64,000 nt of DNA from an uncultured Blautia sp. (GTDB taxonomy: Bacteria; Bacillota; Clostridia; Lachnospirales; Lachnospiraceae), in assembly GCF_947654165.1 (NCBI RefSeq), contig NZ_CANTKB010000001.1:186001-250000 (forward strand). Direction: 5' to 3'. The translations under genes and the position numbers were made by a program. The notes beneath the pieces are model-generated. The model searched no databases and was not told where the DNA came from. It worked only from the letters and a program-made list of their open reading frames with translations. Shown one piece after another: positions 41,090 through 50,066 of the stretch. Numbering within the stretch: position 1 is the stretch's first letter; every line of letters starts with the position of its first letter.

Positions 41090-42619
41090 ATGTTTTATTT
41101 CTTGATTTTAATTTTGGCTTTGATACTATTCTTAAGCATTTTATATTTTAGAGGGAACAAAAATCATACAGCGCTTATTTTTTTGCTCTTGTCCTATTTT
41201 GTTGCCCTTTGTTCTATGGTTATTTATATCTCCAAAGATACTTATTATTATAATCTCATAAAATCTTACTTTTATCTTCCTAACTTTATTTGGAGATGGT
41301 TCTTCTTTTTAAAAATTAGTAAGATAAATTTAATCCGCCTAATGAATCTTTCCAGCCTTAGTATTGTAATTATCAGCACCTATTTTGCTTTTTCTTTTTG
41401 TCAGCCAAAGAAGTGCCTTACAGAAAAAATTCTAAAAACATGTGTGTGGCTGCATTGTATTTTCCTTGCAGTATTATATGATCCTGCAATTAATTATAAG
41501 CTATACTACTACTTGTATCCAAAACACCTGACCGTTGCCCAATATGAAAATATGGAACTTTTCATTATGCAAATTACCAGACTCTGTAACAATGTTATTA
41601 TTTTATCTTGCATGATGTTTCTGCTTATTGCCTTGCGTAACTCTCCAAAATTAAAGTTATTTTTATTTAATCATTGTTTTTTATGCATTAGTTTTGGAAT
41701 TTTTTCATTGGTATATGTATTCTTTATCTCTCTGGCTCCTGGTTTCTTTTTGAGAATTTCAAAAATTGCCGGAACTCACACATACCGTTCTATTCATTTA
41801 AGCAGTCATTCTGTATTTTATGATGTTTTTCCTTATTTCTTGATTGCAGCTGCAGCCCTACTGACTTACTGTACTTATTGGCTTGCAACACTTACAAACA
41901 AAATGGCATTATCAGAATTTAGTATTTCAAAAGAAATAAGTTCTTCAGAAACAACTTCAAAAATTTTTTGTCATTATATAAAGAATGAAATTCTCGCCTT
42001 GGAATCTGAGGCAGAACTTCTCACACCCTCCACGGAAGAGAAAGAAATTTTAAATAATATAAAAAAACGTTGTGAAACACTCTATTCCAGAATTGATGAA
42101 ATTCATCGTAGTACTAAAACAAGTGAATTGAATTTAAAACTCTACTCTCTCCAAGAAATCCTAGAGAAAACTCTTAAAAATTTCTCTCTGGAGTTATCTG
42201 GAATTTCTGTCATCAGAAACTATCCCAAAGAAACTATTTGGGCTATGGTAGATTCTGTTTATATGGAGCAAGCAATTCACAATATCATAAAAAATTCTTT
42301 GGATGCCATGAAGGATACTTCAAAAGAACAAAAAAACCTTACTTTAACTTTGAAAACCAACAGACGATATGCCTGGATGGAAATCAAAGACACTGGAAAA
42401 GGAATTTCAAAAGAGAACCTGGAGCAAATTTTCTTACCTTTTTATTCTTCTCATCCTTATTCCAAGCACTGGGGAATCGGACTTACTCTCACTTACAAAA
42501 TTATCCATGCTCATGAAGGAAAAATAGATGTAGCCAGTACATTAGGAAAAGGAACTGCTACCAGAATTTTTCTTCCTCTTGTAGTAAAAGAAGGACAATA
42601 CAACCGACATTACTTATAA
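41090..42619 (+). CDS. Membrane histidine kinase of the glycan locus
   Basis: A 509-residue kinase with about eight N-terminal helices (1-275), H-box FCHYIKNEILALESEAELL, N-box IHNIIKNSLDAMKD, and G-boxes DTGKGISKENLEQIF and KHWGIGLTLTYKI. It has no recognised sugar-binding domain, so the signal is unknown. It is divergent from the importer operon and 22 bp ahead of its response regulator. Confidence 0.93.
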   Translation: MFYFLILILALILFLSILYFRGNKNHTALIFLLLSYFVALCSMVIYISKDTYYYNLIKSYFYLPNFIWRWFFFLKISKINLIRLMNLSSLSIVIISTYFAFSFCQPKKCLTEKILKTCVWLHCIFLAVLYDPAINYKLYYYLYPKHLTVAQYENMELFIMQITRLCNNVIILSCMMFLLIALRNSPKLKLFLFNHCFLCISFGIFSLVYVFFISLAPGFFLRISKIAGTHTYRSIHLSSHSVFYDVFPYFLIAAAALLTYCTYWLATLTNKMALSEFSISKEISSSETTSKIFCHYIKNEILALESEAELLTPSTEEKEILNNIKKRCETLYSRIDEIHRSTKTSELNLKLYSLQEILEKTLKNFSLELSGISVIRNYPKETIWAMVDSVYMEQAIHNIIKNSLDAMKDTSKEQKNLTLTLKTNRRYAWMEIKDTGKGISKENLEQIFLPFYSSHPYSKHWGIGLTLTYKIIHAHEGKIDVASTLGKGTATRIFLPLVVKEGQYNRHYL

Positions 42620-42641
42620 GAAAAAGAAAGGAACGCCAACC

Positions 42642-43337
42642 ATGATAGAACCTATCAAAGTAATCATAGCGGAAGACATTCTGCCGATTCGTAAACGCTA
42701 CGTAAAAATTTTAAACAGTCATCCTGAAATTAAGGTGTTGGCTGATGTAGACAATGGAGTTGAGGTCTGTCAAAAAGCCAAAGAATTAAAGCCGGATGTT
42801 ATTCTTATGGATATTGAGATGGAATGTAAAGATGCTGGAATACGAGCTACTGGGGAAATTTTATCAGAAAACCCTAATATAAAAATCATCATACTTACAG
42901 TTTATGAAGAAGATGAGTTGATTTTTTCTGCTTTTCGTCTGGGTGCCTGTGATTATATTCTAAAAAATGCCTCTGAAGAAGAAATCCTCCAGGGCGTGAT
43001 CGGTGCTTATCATAATTCATCTCCTATCCGCCCTGAAATTGCAGACAAAATACGCAATGAATTTCAACGGGTCAAGACTTATGAAAGTAGCTTTCTTTTC
43101 ATGCTCAATTTACTGTCAACACTGACTCCACGGGAACTTGATACTTTATATTTACTTTCTAACGGATATAGTAAAAAAGATGTGTGCGAATTACGTTGTG
43201 TAGAAATGAGCACTGTAAAATCCCAGGTGCACAATATATTGAAAAAATTCAACAAGAAAAAAATAACAGATGTCATTACCACGGATGCGGAACGACATCT
43301 GCTTGGAACAATTCTTCAGAACCATCCAAAAAAATAA
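42642..43337 (+). CDS. NarL/LuxR-type response regulator of the glycan locus
   Basis: A 231-residue protein with a receiver domain (Asp in DVILMDIEMECKDAG, Lys in DYILKNASEEE) and a C-terminal LuxR helix-turn-helix (LTPRELDTLYLLSNGYSKKD, STVKSQVHNILKKF). It is encoded with the kinase above. It is the first candidate for binding the two AGGTTGA-type dyads that flank the carbohydrate genes. Confidence 0.94.
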   Translation: MIEPIKVIIAEDILPIRKRYVKILNSHPEIKVLADVDNGVEVCQKAKELKPDVILMDIEMECKDAGIRATGEILSENPNIKIIILTVYEEDELIFSAFRLGACDYILKNASEEEILQGVIGAYHNSSPIRPEIADKIRNEFQRVKTYESSFLFMLNLLSTLTPRELDTLYLLSNGYSKKDVCELRCVEMSTVKSQVHNILKKFNKKKITDVITTDAERHLLGTILQNHPKK

Positions 43338-43338
43338 A

Positions 43339-44604
43339 CTATTTTTTCATCCTTACTTCAGCTGCCTGTGCGTGTCCCATAAGACCCTCTCCCCTGGCCA
43401 TTCTGGATACTAAAGGTGCCAGATTTTGCATGGCATCCTTTGTCATATGCTGATACGTACAGGTCTTCAAAAACGTACCAACCCACACACCGCCTGTATA
43501 TCTGGCCGCTCGCAGGGTGGGAAGGGTGTGGTTGGTTCCAGAAGCATAGTCCCCAAATACTTCTGCTGTGTTTTCTCCCATAAAGAGGGAACCATAGTTA
43601 TAGAGCATCTCAGACACTTCTTCTGGATTCCTAAGGTTTAATTCCAAATGCTCTGGCGCATACTCATTCGCCAATTGTACCGCTTCTTCCAAAGAATTCA
43701 CGAAAATCACCTCACCATAAACTTCCCATGATTTTCTGGCAATTTCCCTAGTCTCAAGCTCCAACAATTCTTTCTCAACTGCTTCTATCACTTCTTTTCC
43801 AAATTCTTCTTCTGTAGTAATCAGAATGCCTTTGGCATTGGGATCATGTTCTGACTGTGCTAATAAATCTGCTGCTACAATCTCCGGTGTCCCACTTCCG
43901 TCTGCAATAATCAACACTTCGCTGGGACCTGCTACAAAATCAATTCCTACCTGACCGTAACACTGCCGTTTTGCTTCCGTAACAAAACGATTACCAGGCC
44001 CCACAATCATATCAACTGGTTTGATTTCCTGGGTTCCATAAGAAAATGCTGCAATGGACTGTGCACCTCCTACTGCATAAATTTCATCTGCTCCTGCAAT
44101 ATCCATGGCCACTAAAGTCTTGGGATTGATTCTATTCGTTCCTTTCATAACTGGAGAGCAGGCTGTCACTCGCTCTACACCTGCTGTTTTCGCTGGGATT
44201 ATTAACATCAGAGCTGTAGAATACAAAGGATAATTTCCTCCCGGTACATAACAGCAACAGGATTTTACAGGAATAATCCTGTGTCCTAAAAAAATCCCCT
44301 GCACCGGACTGAACTTTTCCAATGGTCTTACGGTTTCTTTTTGTGCCTTGGCAAAAGCCCTGATATTGGCTGCCGCTGCCTTTAAATCTTCAATCTCCTG
44401 TACAGTAAGCTGGCTGTATGCCTCCTGAATTTCTTCTTTGCTCACGCGCAATGTTTCCCTGGTACAGCCGTCAAATTTCAGACTATATTCTTTTAAAGCA
44501 ATATCCTTTTTCTCTCTTACATAATCAATCATCTCTTCCACTGTTTTTGTAAGGTTTCTTCTATCTTCTTCTGTCCGCTGACAGGATTTTTTCATGATTT
44601 TCAT
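43339..44604 (-). CDS. Histidinol-dehydrogenase-family NAD+ dehydrogenase (HpsN-like branch?)
   Basis: A 421-residue enzyme with the full HisD core: SCCCYVPGGNYPLYSTALM, VGPGNRFVTEAKR, FVAGPSEVLIIADGSG, APEHLEL, GDYASGTNHTLPT and a C-terminal GHAQAAEVR. The zinc and base residues are therefore kept. After NHTLPT it reads LRAARYTGGVWVGTFLKTCTY, whereas true HisD has GGTARFSSGLSV; the AARYTGG form is what I recall for sulfopropanediol dehydrogenases (HpsN). No other his gene is near, and a divergent MerR-type gene suggests inducible catabolic use. The substrate remains unproven. Confidence 0.8.
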   Translation of the reverse strand: MKIMKKSCQRTEEDRRNLTKTVEEMIDYVREKKDIALKEYSLKFDGCTRETLRVSKEEIQEAYSQLTVQEIEDLKAAAANIRAFAKAQKETVRPLEKFSPVQGIFLGHRIIPVKSCCCYVPGGNYPLYSTALMLIIPAKTAGVERVTACSPVMKGTNRINPKTLVAMDIAGADEIYAVGGAQSIAAFSYGTQEIKPVDMIVGPGNRFVTEAKRQCYGQVGIDFVAGPSEVLIIADGSGTPEIVAADLLAQSEHDPNAKGILITTEEEFGKEVIEAVEKELLELETREIARKSWEVYGEVIFVNSLEEAVQLANEYAPEHLELNLRNPEEVSEMLYNYGSLFMGENTAEVFGDYASGTNHTLPTLRAARYTGGVWVGTFLKTCTYQHMTKDAMQNLAPLVSRMARGEGLMGHAQAAEVRMKK

Positions 44605-44636
44605 ATGCTTCTTTCTCCTTATTTTTTATTTCTGCC

Positions 44637-44667
44637 ATTGTAGAATATGGAGTCTAGCCCGTGTCAA
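44637..44667 (-). promoter_or_regulatory. Promoter of the HisD-like gene with 19-bp spacer
   Basis: On the minus strand: -35 TTGACA (44662-44667), 19-bp spacer and -10 TACAAT (44637-44642). A 19-bp spacer is the hallmark of MerR-activated promoters. The spacer holds TGGAGT-x-TA-xx-CC, a degenerate copy of the palindrome at 44698-44713. Confidence 0.65.
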
Positions 44668-44697
44668 CCTGCCTTTTTCTAAAAATCCCCAAAAAAC

Positions 44698-44713
44698 CTG
44701 GAGTATACTCCAG
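44698..44713. promoter_or_regulatory. Perfect palindrome, probable MerR-family operator
   Basis: CTGGAGTATACTCCAG, a 16-bp perfect palindrome of the kind bound by MerR proteins. It lies directly ahead of a -10 TATGAT (44717-44722) for the regulator gene, so it probably serves autoregulation. Confidence 0.7.
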
Positions 44714-44748
44714 ATTTATGATAGGATAAAAAACAGGAGGTGCTTCAT

Positions 44749-45984
44749 ATGCGAATCGGAAAAGTATCGGAACTATATCATATTTCTGTCGACAATCTAT
44801 ATTATTATATCAAATACGGCCTTCTGGTTCCTCCAAGACCAAAGGGACAATATGTCTTTGACCAGGCTACCCTTAAGGATTTGGAATGGATTCTGGAATT
44901 AAAGGAGCTAGATTTTTCTCTTCGAGAAATTCACATTATCCTCTCCTTGAAGCGTATCTCTGGTTTGGCAGACCCCCAGGATGTGGAAGAATTAAAGGCT
45001 ATCTATACTGGAAAACGCGATTTCTGTCTTCAGGAAATTCAGCAAAAACAAGAAATCATTGGGCATCTGGAAGAAAAAATCAAAGAACTTGACCAACATC
45101 CTGTTTCTGCTGCCTTGAAAACAGGGGTTCCCCTGTCCATGCTATCGCTTCTTTGTTGCCCTGTATGCAAGGGCTCCCTATCTCTTACAGATGTGGAAAT
45201 GGATCAACGTTTTCTCTACCATGGTACTCTTGGATGCTCCTGCGGCTATGAAGCAGTCATTAATAAGGGAATTCTCATGACCCCTAATAAGAATACTAAT
45301 CTTCAGGACACCCCTGATGTAACCAGAGAATTATATAAAGACCTTCCACCTCAATTAATTACCATGTTTCAGCGCTCCTACAACTGGATGCTGGAACATA
45401 TGGAGCAGATAAATCTTCACCACAAAGTCATTGCAGAAACCTATATCAATGCCTGGTTTTTCATGCATAACCACCTGGAATATCTGCCGGCTGACAGCCA
45501 GTATCTGGTCATTGACAAATATCCGGAAACCTTGCTGATGTATAAACACCTCATTGAAAAGCAACGACCGGATCTGGATATTCTCTATCTGGCAGACAGC
45601 AGTACAATTTTTCCTCTAAAATCAGAATGCATTGATATCCATCTGGATTTTTTTGCTGTAAATGAGCACAATTTCTATCATGATACTTTTTTATACCGTG
45701 AAATCATGCCTTATCTGAAAAAGCAGGCTGATTTTATCGGAACGTATTTTTATTTTGAGCATGCTCCCAGATCTATGCGCCTGTTACTGAGCACATATCC
45801 TGAATGTTATTCCAAGAATTTCAGTCTTGCTTATTTTCATCAGTCTCTGAAAGAAGAAAACATCGAAATTCTTGCAGAAGAAGACTGTGGTTTTACTACA
45901 GATTCCGGAAACAACCTGGGATTTGGCTTTCATGTGAAGGGAGAAAAAATGCACCTTCTTCCGTATCACGGAAAAAGGTGCTGA
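44749..45984 (+). CDS. MerR regulator fused to a Trm112-like zinc ribbon and a methyltransferase-like domain
   Basis: A 411-residue protein. Residues 1-70 are a MerR winged helix (MRIGKVSELYHISVDNLYYY), followed by a dimerisation coiled coil (about 80-120). At about 135-175 is a zinc ribbon CPVCKGSLSL...CSCGY, then INKGILM, as in Trm112 and RlmA-type proteins. From about 200 to the end the pattern resembles a class I methyltransferase (YLVIDKYPETLL, ILYLADSSTIFPLKSECIDI, LYREIMPYLKKQADFIG), but the Gly-rich SAM motif is absent. The start is at 44749 after AGGAGG. It probably senses a ligand through the degenerate domain and controls the divergent HisD-like gene. Confidence 0.8.
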   Translation: MRIGKVSELYHISVDNLYYYIKYGLLVPPRPKGQYVFDQATLKDLEWILELKELDFSLREIHIILSLKRISGLADPQDVEELKAIYTGKRDFCLQEIQQKQEIIGHLEEKIKELDQHPVSAALKTGVPLSMLSLLCCPVCKGSLSLTDVEMDQRFLYHGTLGCSCGYEAVINKGILMTPNKNTNLQDTPDVTRELYKDLPPQLITMFQRSYNWMLEHMEQINLHHKVIAETYINAWFFMHNHLEYLPADSQYLVIDKYPETLLMYKHLIEKQRPDLDILYLADSSTIFPLKSECIDIHLDFFAVNEHNFYHDTFLYREIMPYLKKQADFIGTYFYFEHAPRSMRLLLSTYPECYSKNFSLAYFHQSLKEENIEILAEEDCGFTTDSGNNLGFGFHVKGEKMHLLPYHGKRC

Positions 45985-45990
45985 TAAGAT

Positions 45991-47259
45991 TTAAGCAAAT
46001 AGTTTTTTCGCTGCTTCTATGAGATAATAGGTATCTTTCACCCCTACAGTCTCATACGGAGAGTGCATAGCCAACTGTGGAAGTCCGATATCAACACTGT
46101 TTAAGGCAACTTTGGTATTTGAAATGTTTCCCAGGGTAGATCCTCCCGGGATATCAGAGTTGTTGGTAAAGGTCTGATATGGAACTTCTGCCTGGCTGCA
46201 CAAATCTTTAAACATAGCCGCAGACACTGCATCTGTACAGTATTTCTGATTTCCGGAATATTTGATCACAATTCCCTGGTTCAGAACAGGGCGGTTTACC
46301 GGATCTGATTTTTCTGCATGATTGGGATGGAGTGCATGTCCATTGTCTGCTGAAATCATAAAGCTGTCTGCCAGTGCTCTTAAATAATCTTCATAATCCA
46401 TCCCAAGACCACGTACCATACGGACCAGCACATCGTAGAGGAAAGTAGATGCTGCACCCTGTTTGGTACTGCTTCCCACTTCTTCGTTATCTAACACACA
46501 GTGTACTGCTGCGTATTCTTTTTTCTCCCCGCCAAGGAATCCCTTCAAAGATGCAAAGGCACACTGGAGATCATCCAGTCTTCCTATGGATAAAAATTCT
46601 TCCTGTGCACCCCAGATACAGCCTTTCTGTCGGTTGTACAGAAACAGATCATGTCCCAGAATGTCTTCTGCTTTTACACCTGCTGCCTGTGCAATGGTTT
46701 CCATAAAAGTATCCTTTGCTGCAATCTCTCCATACAGAGGCAGCATATCTTTCTGAGCACTGTACTGATATCCCTCATTGGCCTGACGATTCATATGAAT
46801 AGCCAGGTTTGGAATCATCACAAGGTCTCTGTCCACATCTACCAGTTTTGTGACAAATTCATCCTTTTCCTTTACTACCACACGGCCTGCTATAGAAAGA
46901 GGACGGTCAAACCATGGTGCACAGAGCATTCCTCCATATCGCTCCACATTCAGTTTTACATATTTATTTTCTACAGTCATCTCCGGGTTATCTTTAATCT
47001 TAAAAGTTGGAGAGTCGCTGTGGCTTGCCATAATGCGGAAGCCTTTCAGTCCTTCCTTGGGTACTGTAAATGCAATCAGGGAAGAGTCGTTCCTGGTAAC
47101 GAAATAACGACCGCCCTTTTCAATGTTCCACTTATCCTTTTCTCTTAATTCTGAATAGCCTTCCTGTTCCAGAATTTCTTTCATAGTTGCTACTGCCTGA
47201 AAACAGGTTGGACTCTTTTCAATAAACTGTATCAATTCTTTTGCTGTCTGCTGAAACAT
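45991..47259 (-). CDS. apeB: M18-family aminopeptidase
   Basis: A 422-residue metallopeptidase of the aspartyl aminopeptidase family. Zinc-binding motifs are visible: ASHSDSPTFKIK, GRLDDLQCAF and VLDNEEVGSSTKQGA, and a C-terminal MHSPYETVGVKD. It acts in the cytosol on N-terminal residues of peptides. It is convergent with the MerR gene (6-bp gap) and follows the xdh run on the same strand by 18 bp. Confidence 0.95.
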   Translation of the reverse strand: MFQQTAKELIQFIEKSPTCFQAVATMKEILEQEGYSELREKDKWNIEKGGRYFVTRNDSSLIAFTVPKEGLKGFRIMASHSDSPTFKIKDNPEMTVENKYVKLNVERYGGMLCAPWFDRPLSIAGRVVVKEKDEFVTKLVDVDRDLVMIPNLAIHMNRQANEGYQYSAQKDMLPLYGEIAAKDTFMETIAQAAGVKAEDILGHDLFLYNRQKGCIWGAQEEFLSIGRLDDLQCAFASLKGFLGGEKKEYAAVHCVLDNEEVGSSTKQGAASTFLYDVLVRMVRGLGMDYEDYLRALADSFMISADNGHALHPNHAEKSDPVNRPVLNQGIVIKYSGNQKYCTDAVSAAMFKDLCSQAEVPYQTFTNNSDIPGGSTLGNISNTKVALNSVDIGLPQLAMHSPYETVGVKDTYYLIEAAKKLFA

Positions 47260-47277
47260 ATTTTAGCCTCTTTTCTA

Positions 47278-49569
47278 CTATTTACTTTCCTGTCTTTTTA
47301 ATAATTCCATTGCGATTTTTTCTGCGGTGATAGGCATTTCACGGATACGGACGCCCACGGCATTATAAACTGCGTTTGCAATGGCAGGACATGGTGTATT
47401 GATAACAATTTCCCCAATGGATTTCGCACCAAACGGGTGGGATTTTTCATAGCTTGGAGCAAAGTCCACACGGATTTTTCCCACATCCTGTCTGGATGGA
47501 ATCTTGTACTGCATCAGGGAATTGTTTCTGAGCTGTCCTTTTTCATTATACTGGATATCTTCATAAAGTGCCATACCGATTCCCTGGGCCAGTCCGCCTT
47601 CTATCTGAACTCTTGCCAGATTTGGATTGATCGGTGTTCCACAGTCTGTTACAGCTACATAATCCAGAAGTTCGATTGCTCCTGTCTCGGTATCGATCTC
47701 TACTTCTGCCATACCAGCCATAAATGGAGGCGGTGAGATTTTAGAAGAACGGGATGCAGATGCCTGAAGGCTGGTATTGTTTCCGCAAGTTCCTTTGACT
47801 GCGATCTCTTCCAGAGAAACACTTCTTTCCCCGTCAAGTTCATATACTCTTTTGCCGTCAAAATCCACATCTTCCAGATTTTTCTCTAACATAGATGCAC
47901 CTAATTCTTTAATCTTCCCACAAAGCTGCTGGCAAGCGTCTGCAACTGCAATTCCTGTGATATAGGTTGTAGCTGATGCATAAGAACCGGAATCATAAGG
48001 TGAAACATCTGTATCTACACCGAATACTACGATATTATCAAAATCTGTTTCCAGGATGTCTGCTGCCATCTGGGAAAGAATGGTATCACACCCTGTTCCC
48101 ATATCGGTTGCACCCAGGCTTAATGTATAGGAGCCATCTTCTCCAAGCTTAATGGAAGCCCCTCCTACGTCAACCCCTGCAATGGAAGAACCCTGCATGG
48201 CAAGTGCTGCTCCCACTCCACGGATTTTTCCGTTTCCCATGTCTTTTCTTGGATATTTTTCATCCCAGCCAATCATTGCTTTTGCTTTTTCTACGCACTG
48301 ATCCAGGGTACAGCTCGTTACAACCGGGCTTCCGTCATATCCCATGAAGGGATCTCCTTCTCTGGATAAGTTCAGTTCTCTGAACTTCACCGGATCCATG
48401 CCCATCTTATAAGCCAGTTCATCTACTGCGGATTCCACTGCAAAGATCCCCTGTGTGGCTCCGTATCCTCTGTATGCACCTGCTGACATGCGGTTTGTAT
48501 AGACCACCTCATAGGTGAAACGGTACGCCTCTTTTTTTCCGTATAATCCTAATGGCTTATGTCCGGAAAGTCCTACTGTTGTAGGACCATGCTCACCATA
48601 AGCACCTGTATTGGATAAGGTATGGATATCCATTGCCTTCAAAATTCCATTTTCGTCTGCTCCCAGGCGTACGGTCACTTCCATCTCATGGCGTGGGGAA
48701 GAGCAGATCTGTGATTCATAACGGCTGAACACTAGTTTTGCAGGACGTTTTGTCTTCAGGGTCACAAGTGCCGGATAAACTTCTGTCACCGCAGTCTGTT
48801 TCGCACCGAAACCTCCTCCGATACGCGGTTTCACAACACGGACATTAGAAGCTCCGATTCCAAGGGCACGGCCCAGGATTCTTCTGACATGAAATGGCAC
48901 CTGAGTAGAAGTAACTACGTTCATACGGCCAAAATAATCTAAGTATGTATAGCTGCGGAAAGTTTCCATCATGGCCTGCTGGTTTGCTTTTGTATGATAA
49001 GTTTTTTCAACTGTGTATTTACAATGTTTCAAAACCTCGTCCACATCTCCTGCACTCTCTTCTCTCATGGCACAGAGATTTCTCTTGTTGTCTGCCCCCA
49101 CCGGAACCTTGGATTCCCAATCTTCTTCAGGGTGGATCACAACAGGATTATCTTTTGCCTGGTGAAAATCAAGCACCGCATCCAGAACCTGATATTTTAC
49201 TTTTATTAATTTTAATGCTTTGTCTACTGCCTTCTCTGTCTCTCCTGCTACAATGGCAACATTATCTCCCACAAAACGGACTCTCTGATCAAGAATGAGC
49301 CTGTCGTATGGACTAAGCTCCGGATAGGTCTGTCCTGCAAGGGTAAAACGCTGCTGTGGAACGTCTTTGTAAGTGAGCACACAGGCAATCCCCGGAACTT
49401 TCAGAGCAGCTTCTGTGTGAATTTCTTCAATCAGGGCATGAGCATGAGGACTTCTTAAGAGCTTGACGATCAGGCAGTCCTTTGGTGCAATATCATCTGT
49501 ATATACCGGCTGTCCGGTCACCAGTGCCATAGAATCTTTTTTCTGCACAGAGGTATTTACATATTTCAT
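47278..49569 (-). CDS. xdhA: Molybdenum hydroxylase large subunit (xanthine dehydrogenase family)
   Basis: A 763-residue molybdopterin-binding subunit. It has an N-terminal a/b hammerhead domain (VTGQPVYTDDIAPKD), RIGGGFGAKQ, GAYRGYGATQ, a Moco-contact region GATDMGTGCDT, and the catalytic Glu in AKSIGEIVINTP near the C-terminus. It forms a heterotrimer with the Fe-S and FAD subunits encoded upstream. Purine or another aromatic heterocycle is the likely substrate; the exact one cannot be decided. Confidence 0.93.
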   Translation of the reverse strand: MKYVNTSVQKKDSMALVTGQPVYTDDIAPKDCLIVKLLRSPHAHALIEEIHTEAALKVPGIACVLTYKDVPQQRFTLAGQTYPELSPYDRLILDQRVRFVGDNVAIVAGETEKAVDKALKLIKVKYQVLDAVLDFHQAKDNPVVIHPEEDWESKVPVGADNKRNLCAMREESAGDVDEVLKHCKYTVEKTYHTKANQQAMMETFRSYTYLDYFGRMNVVTSTQVPFHVRRILGRALGIGASNVRVVKPRIGGGFGAKQTAVTEVYPALVTLKTKRPAKLVFSRYESQICSSPRHEMEVTVRLGADENGILKAMDIHTLSNTGAYGEHGPTTVGLSGHKPLGLYGKKEAYRFTYEVVYTNRMSAGAYRGYGATQGIFAVESAVDELAYKMGMDPVKFRELNLSREGDPFMGYDGSPVVTSCTLDQCVEKAKAMIGWDEKYPRKDMGNGKIRGVGAALAMQGSSIAGVDVGGASIKLGEDGSYTLSLGATDMGTGCDTILSQMAADILETDFDNIVVFGVDTDVSPYDSGSYASATTYITGIAVADACQQLCGKIKELGASMLEKNLEDVDFDGKRVYELDGERSVSLEEIAVKGTCGNNTSLQASASRSSKISPPPFMAGMAEVEIDTETGAIELLDYVAVTDCGTPINPNLARVQIEGGLAQGIGMALYEDIQYNEKGQLRNNSLMQYKIPSRQDVGKIRVDFAPSYEKSHPFGAKSIGEIVINTPCPAIANAVYNAVGVRIREMPITAEKIAMELLKRQESK

Positions 49570-49571
49570 GC

Positions 49572-50045
49572 TTACATTCCCTCCTTTTCCTGCTGTTTTT
49601 TATATTCCAGATATTTCAGTACACTTCTGGTCTGTCCCATAAAACCGCTGCATCGGCATAGATTTCCTGCCATGTATTCATTGATTTCTTCCTCTGTTGG
49701 GTCATCCAGTTCTTTCAGCATCGCAAAAATATTCATCATAAATCCAGGATTACAGAACCCGCACTGCTCCGCACCTTCTTTTGCCAGAAAGCTTCCGATC
49801 TCCTCTGCTTCCTCCTGCATTCCTTCCAGTGTGACCACATGTTTTCCGTCTGCCCTTGCGGCAAGAAAACTACAGGATAAAACCGGTTTTTCTTCTAATA
49901 ACACTGTGCAAAGTCCGCAGTTTGCCGTTTCACATCCACGCTTTACACTGTAACATCCCTTTTCTCTTAATAAATCAAGAAGCAGGGTATCCGGCTCAAT
50001 TTCTGCCTGGATTTTCTTTCCATTCAACCAGAATTTAATTTCCAT
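49572..50045 (-). CDS. xdhC: Molybdenum hydroxylase [2Fe-2S] subunit
   Basis: A 157-residue subunit with both clusters: the plant-ferredoxin-type CETANCGLCTVLL...C (about 39-60) and the C-terminal CGFCNPGFMMN...NLCRCSGF. It passes electrons from the molybdenum centre to FAD. It is 2 bp from the large-subunit gene and 21 bp after the FAD-subunit gene. Confidence 0.96.
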   Translation of the reverse strand: MEIKFWLNGKKIQAEIEPDTLLLDLLREKGCYSVKRGCETANCGLCTVLLEEKPVLSCSFLAARADGKHVVTLEGMQEEAEEIGSFLAKEGAEQCGFCNPGFMMNIFAMLKELDDPTEEEINEYMAGNLCRCSGFMGQTRSVLKYLEYKKQQEKEGM

Positions 50046-50066
50046 AGGTATCTTCCTCCTGACTCC

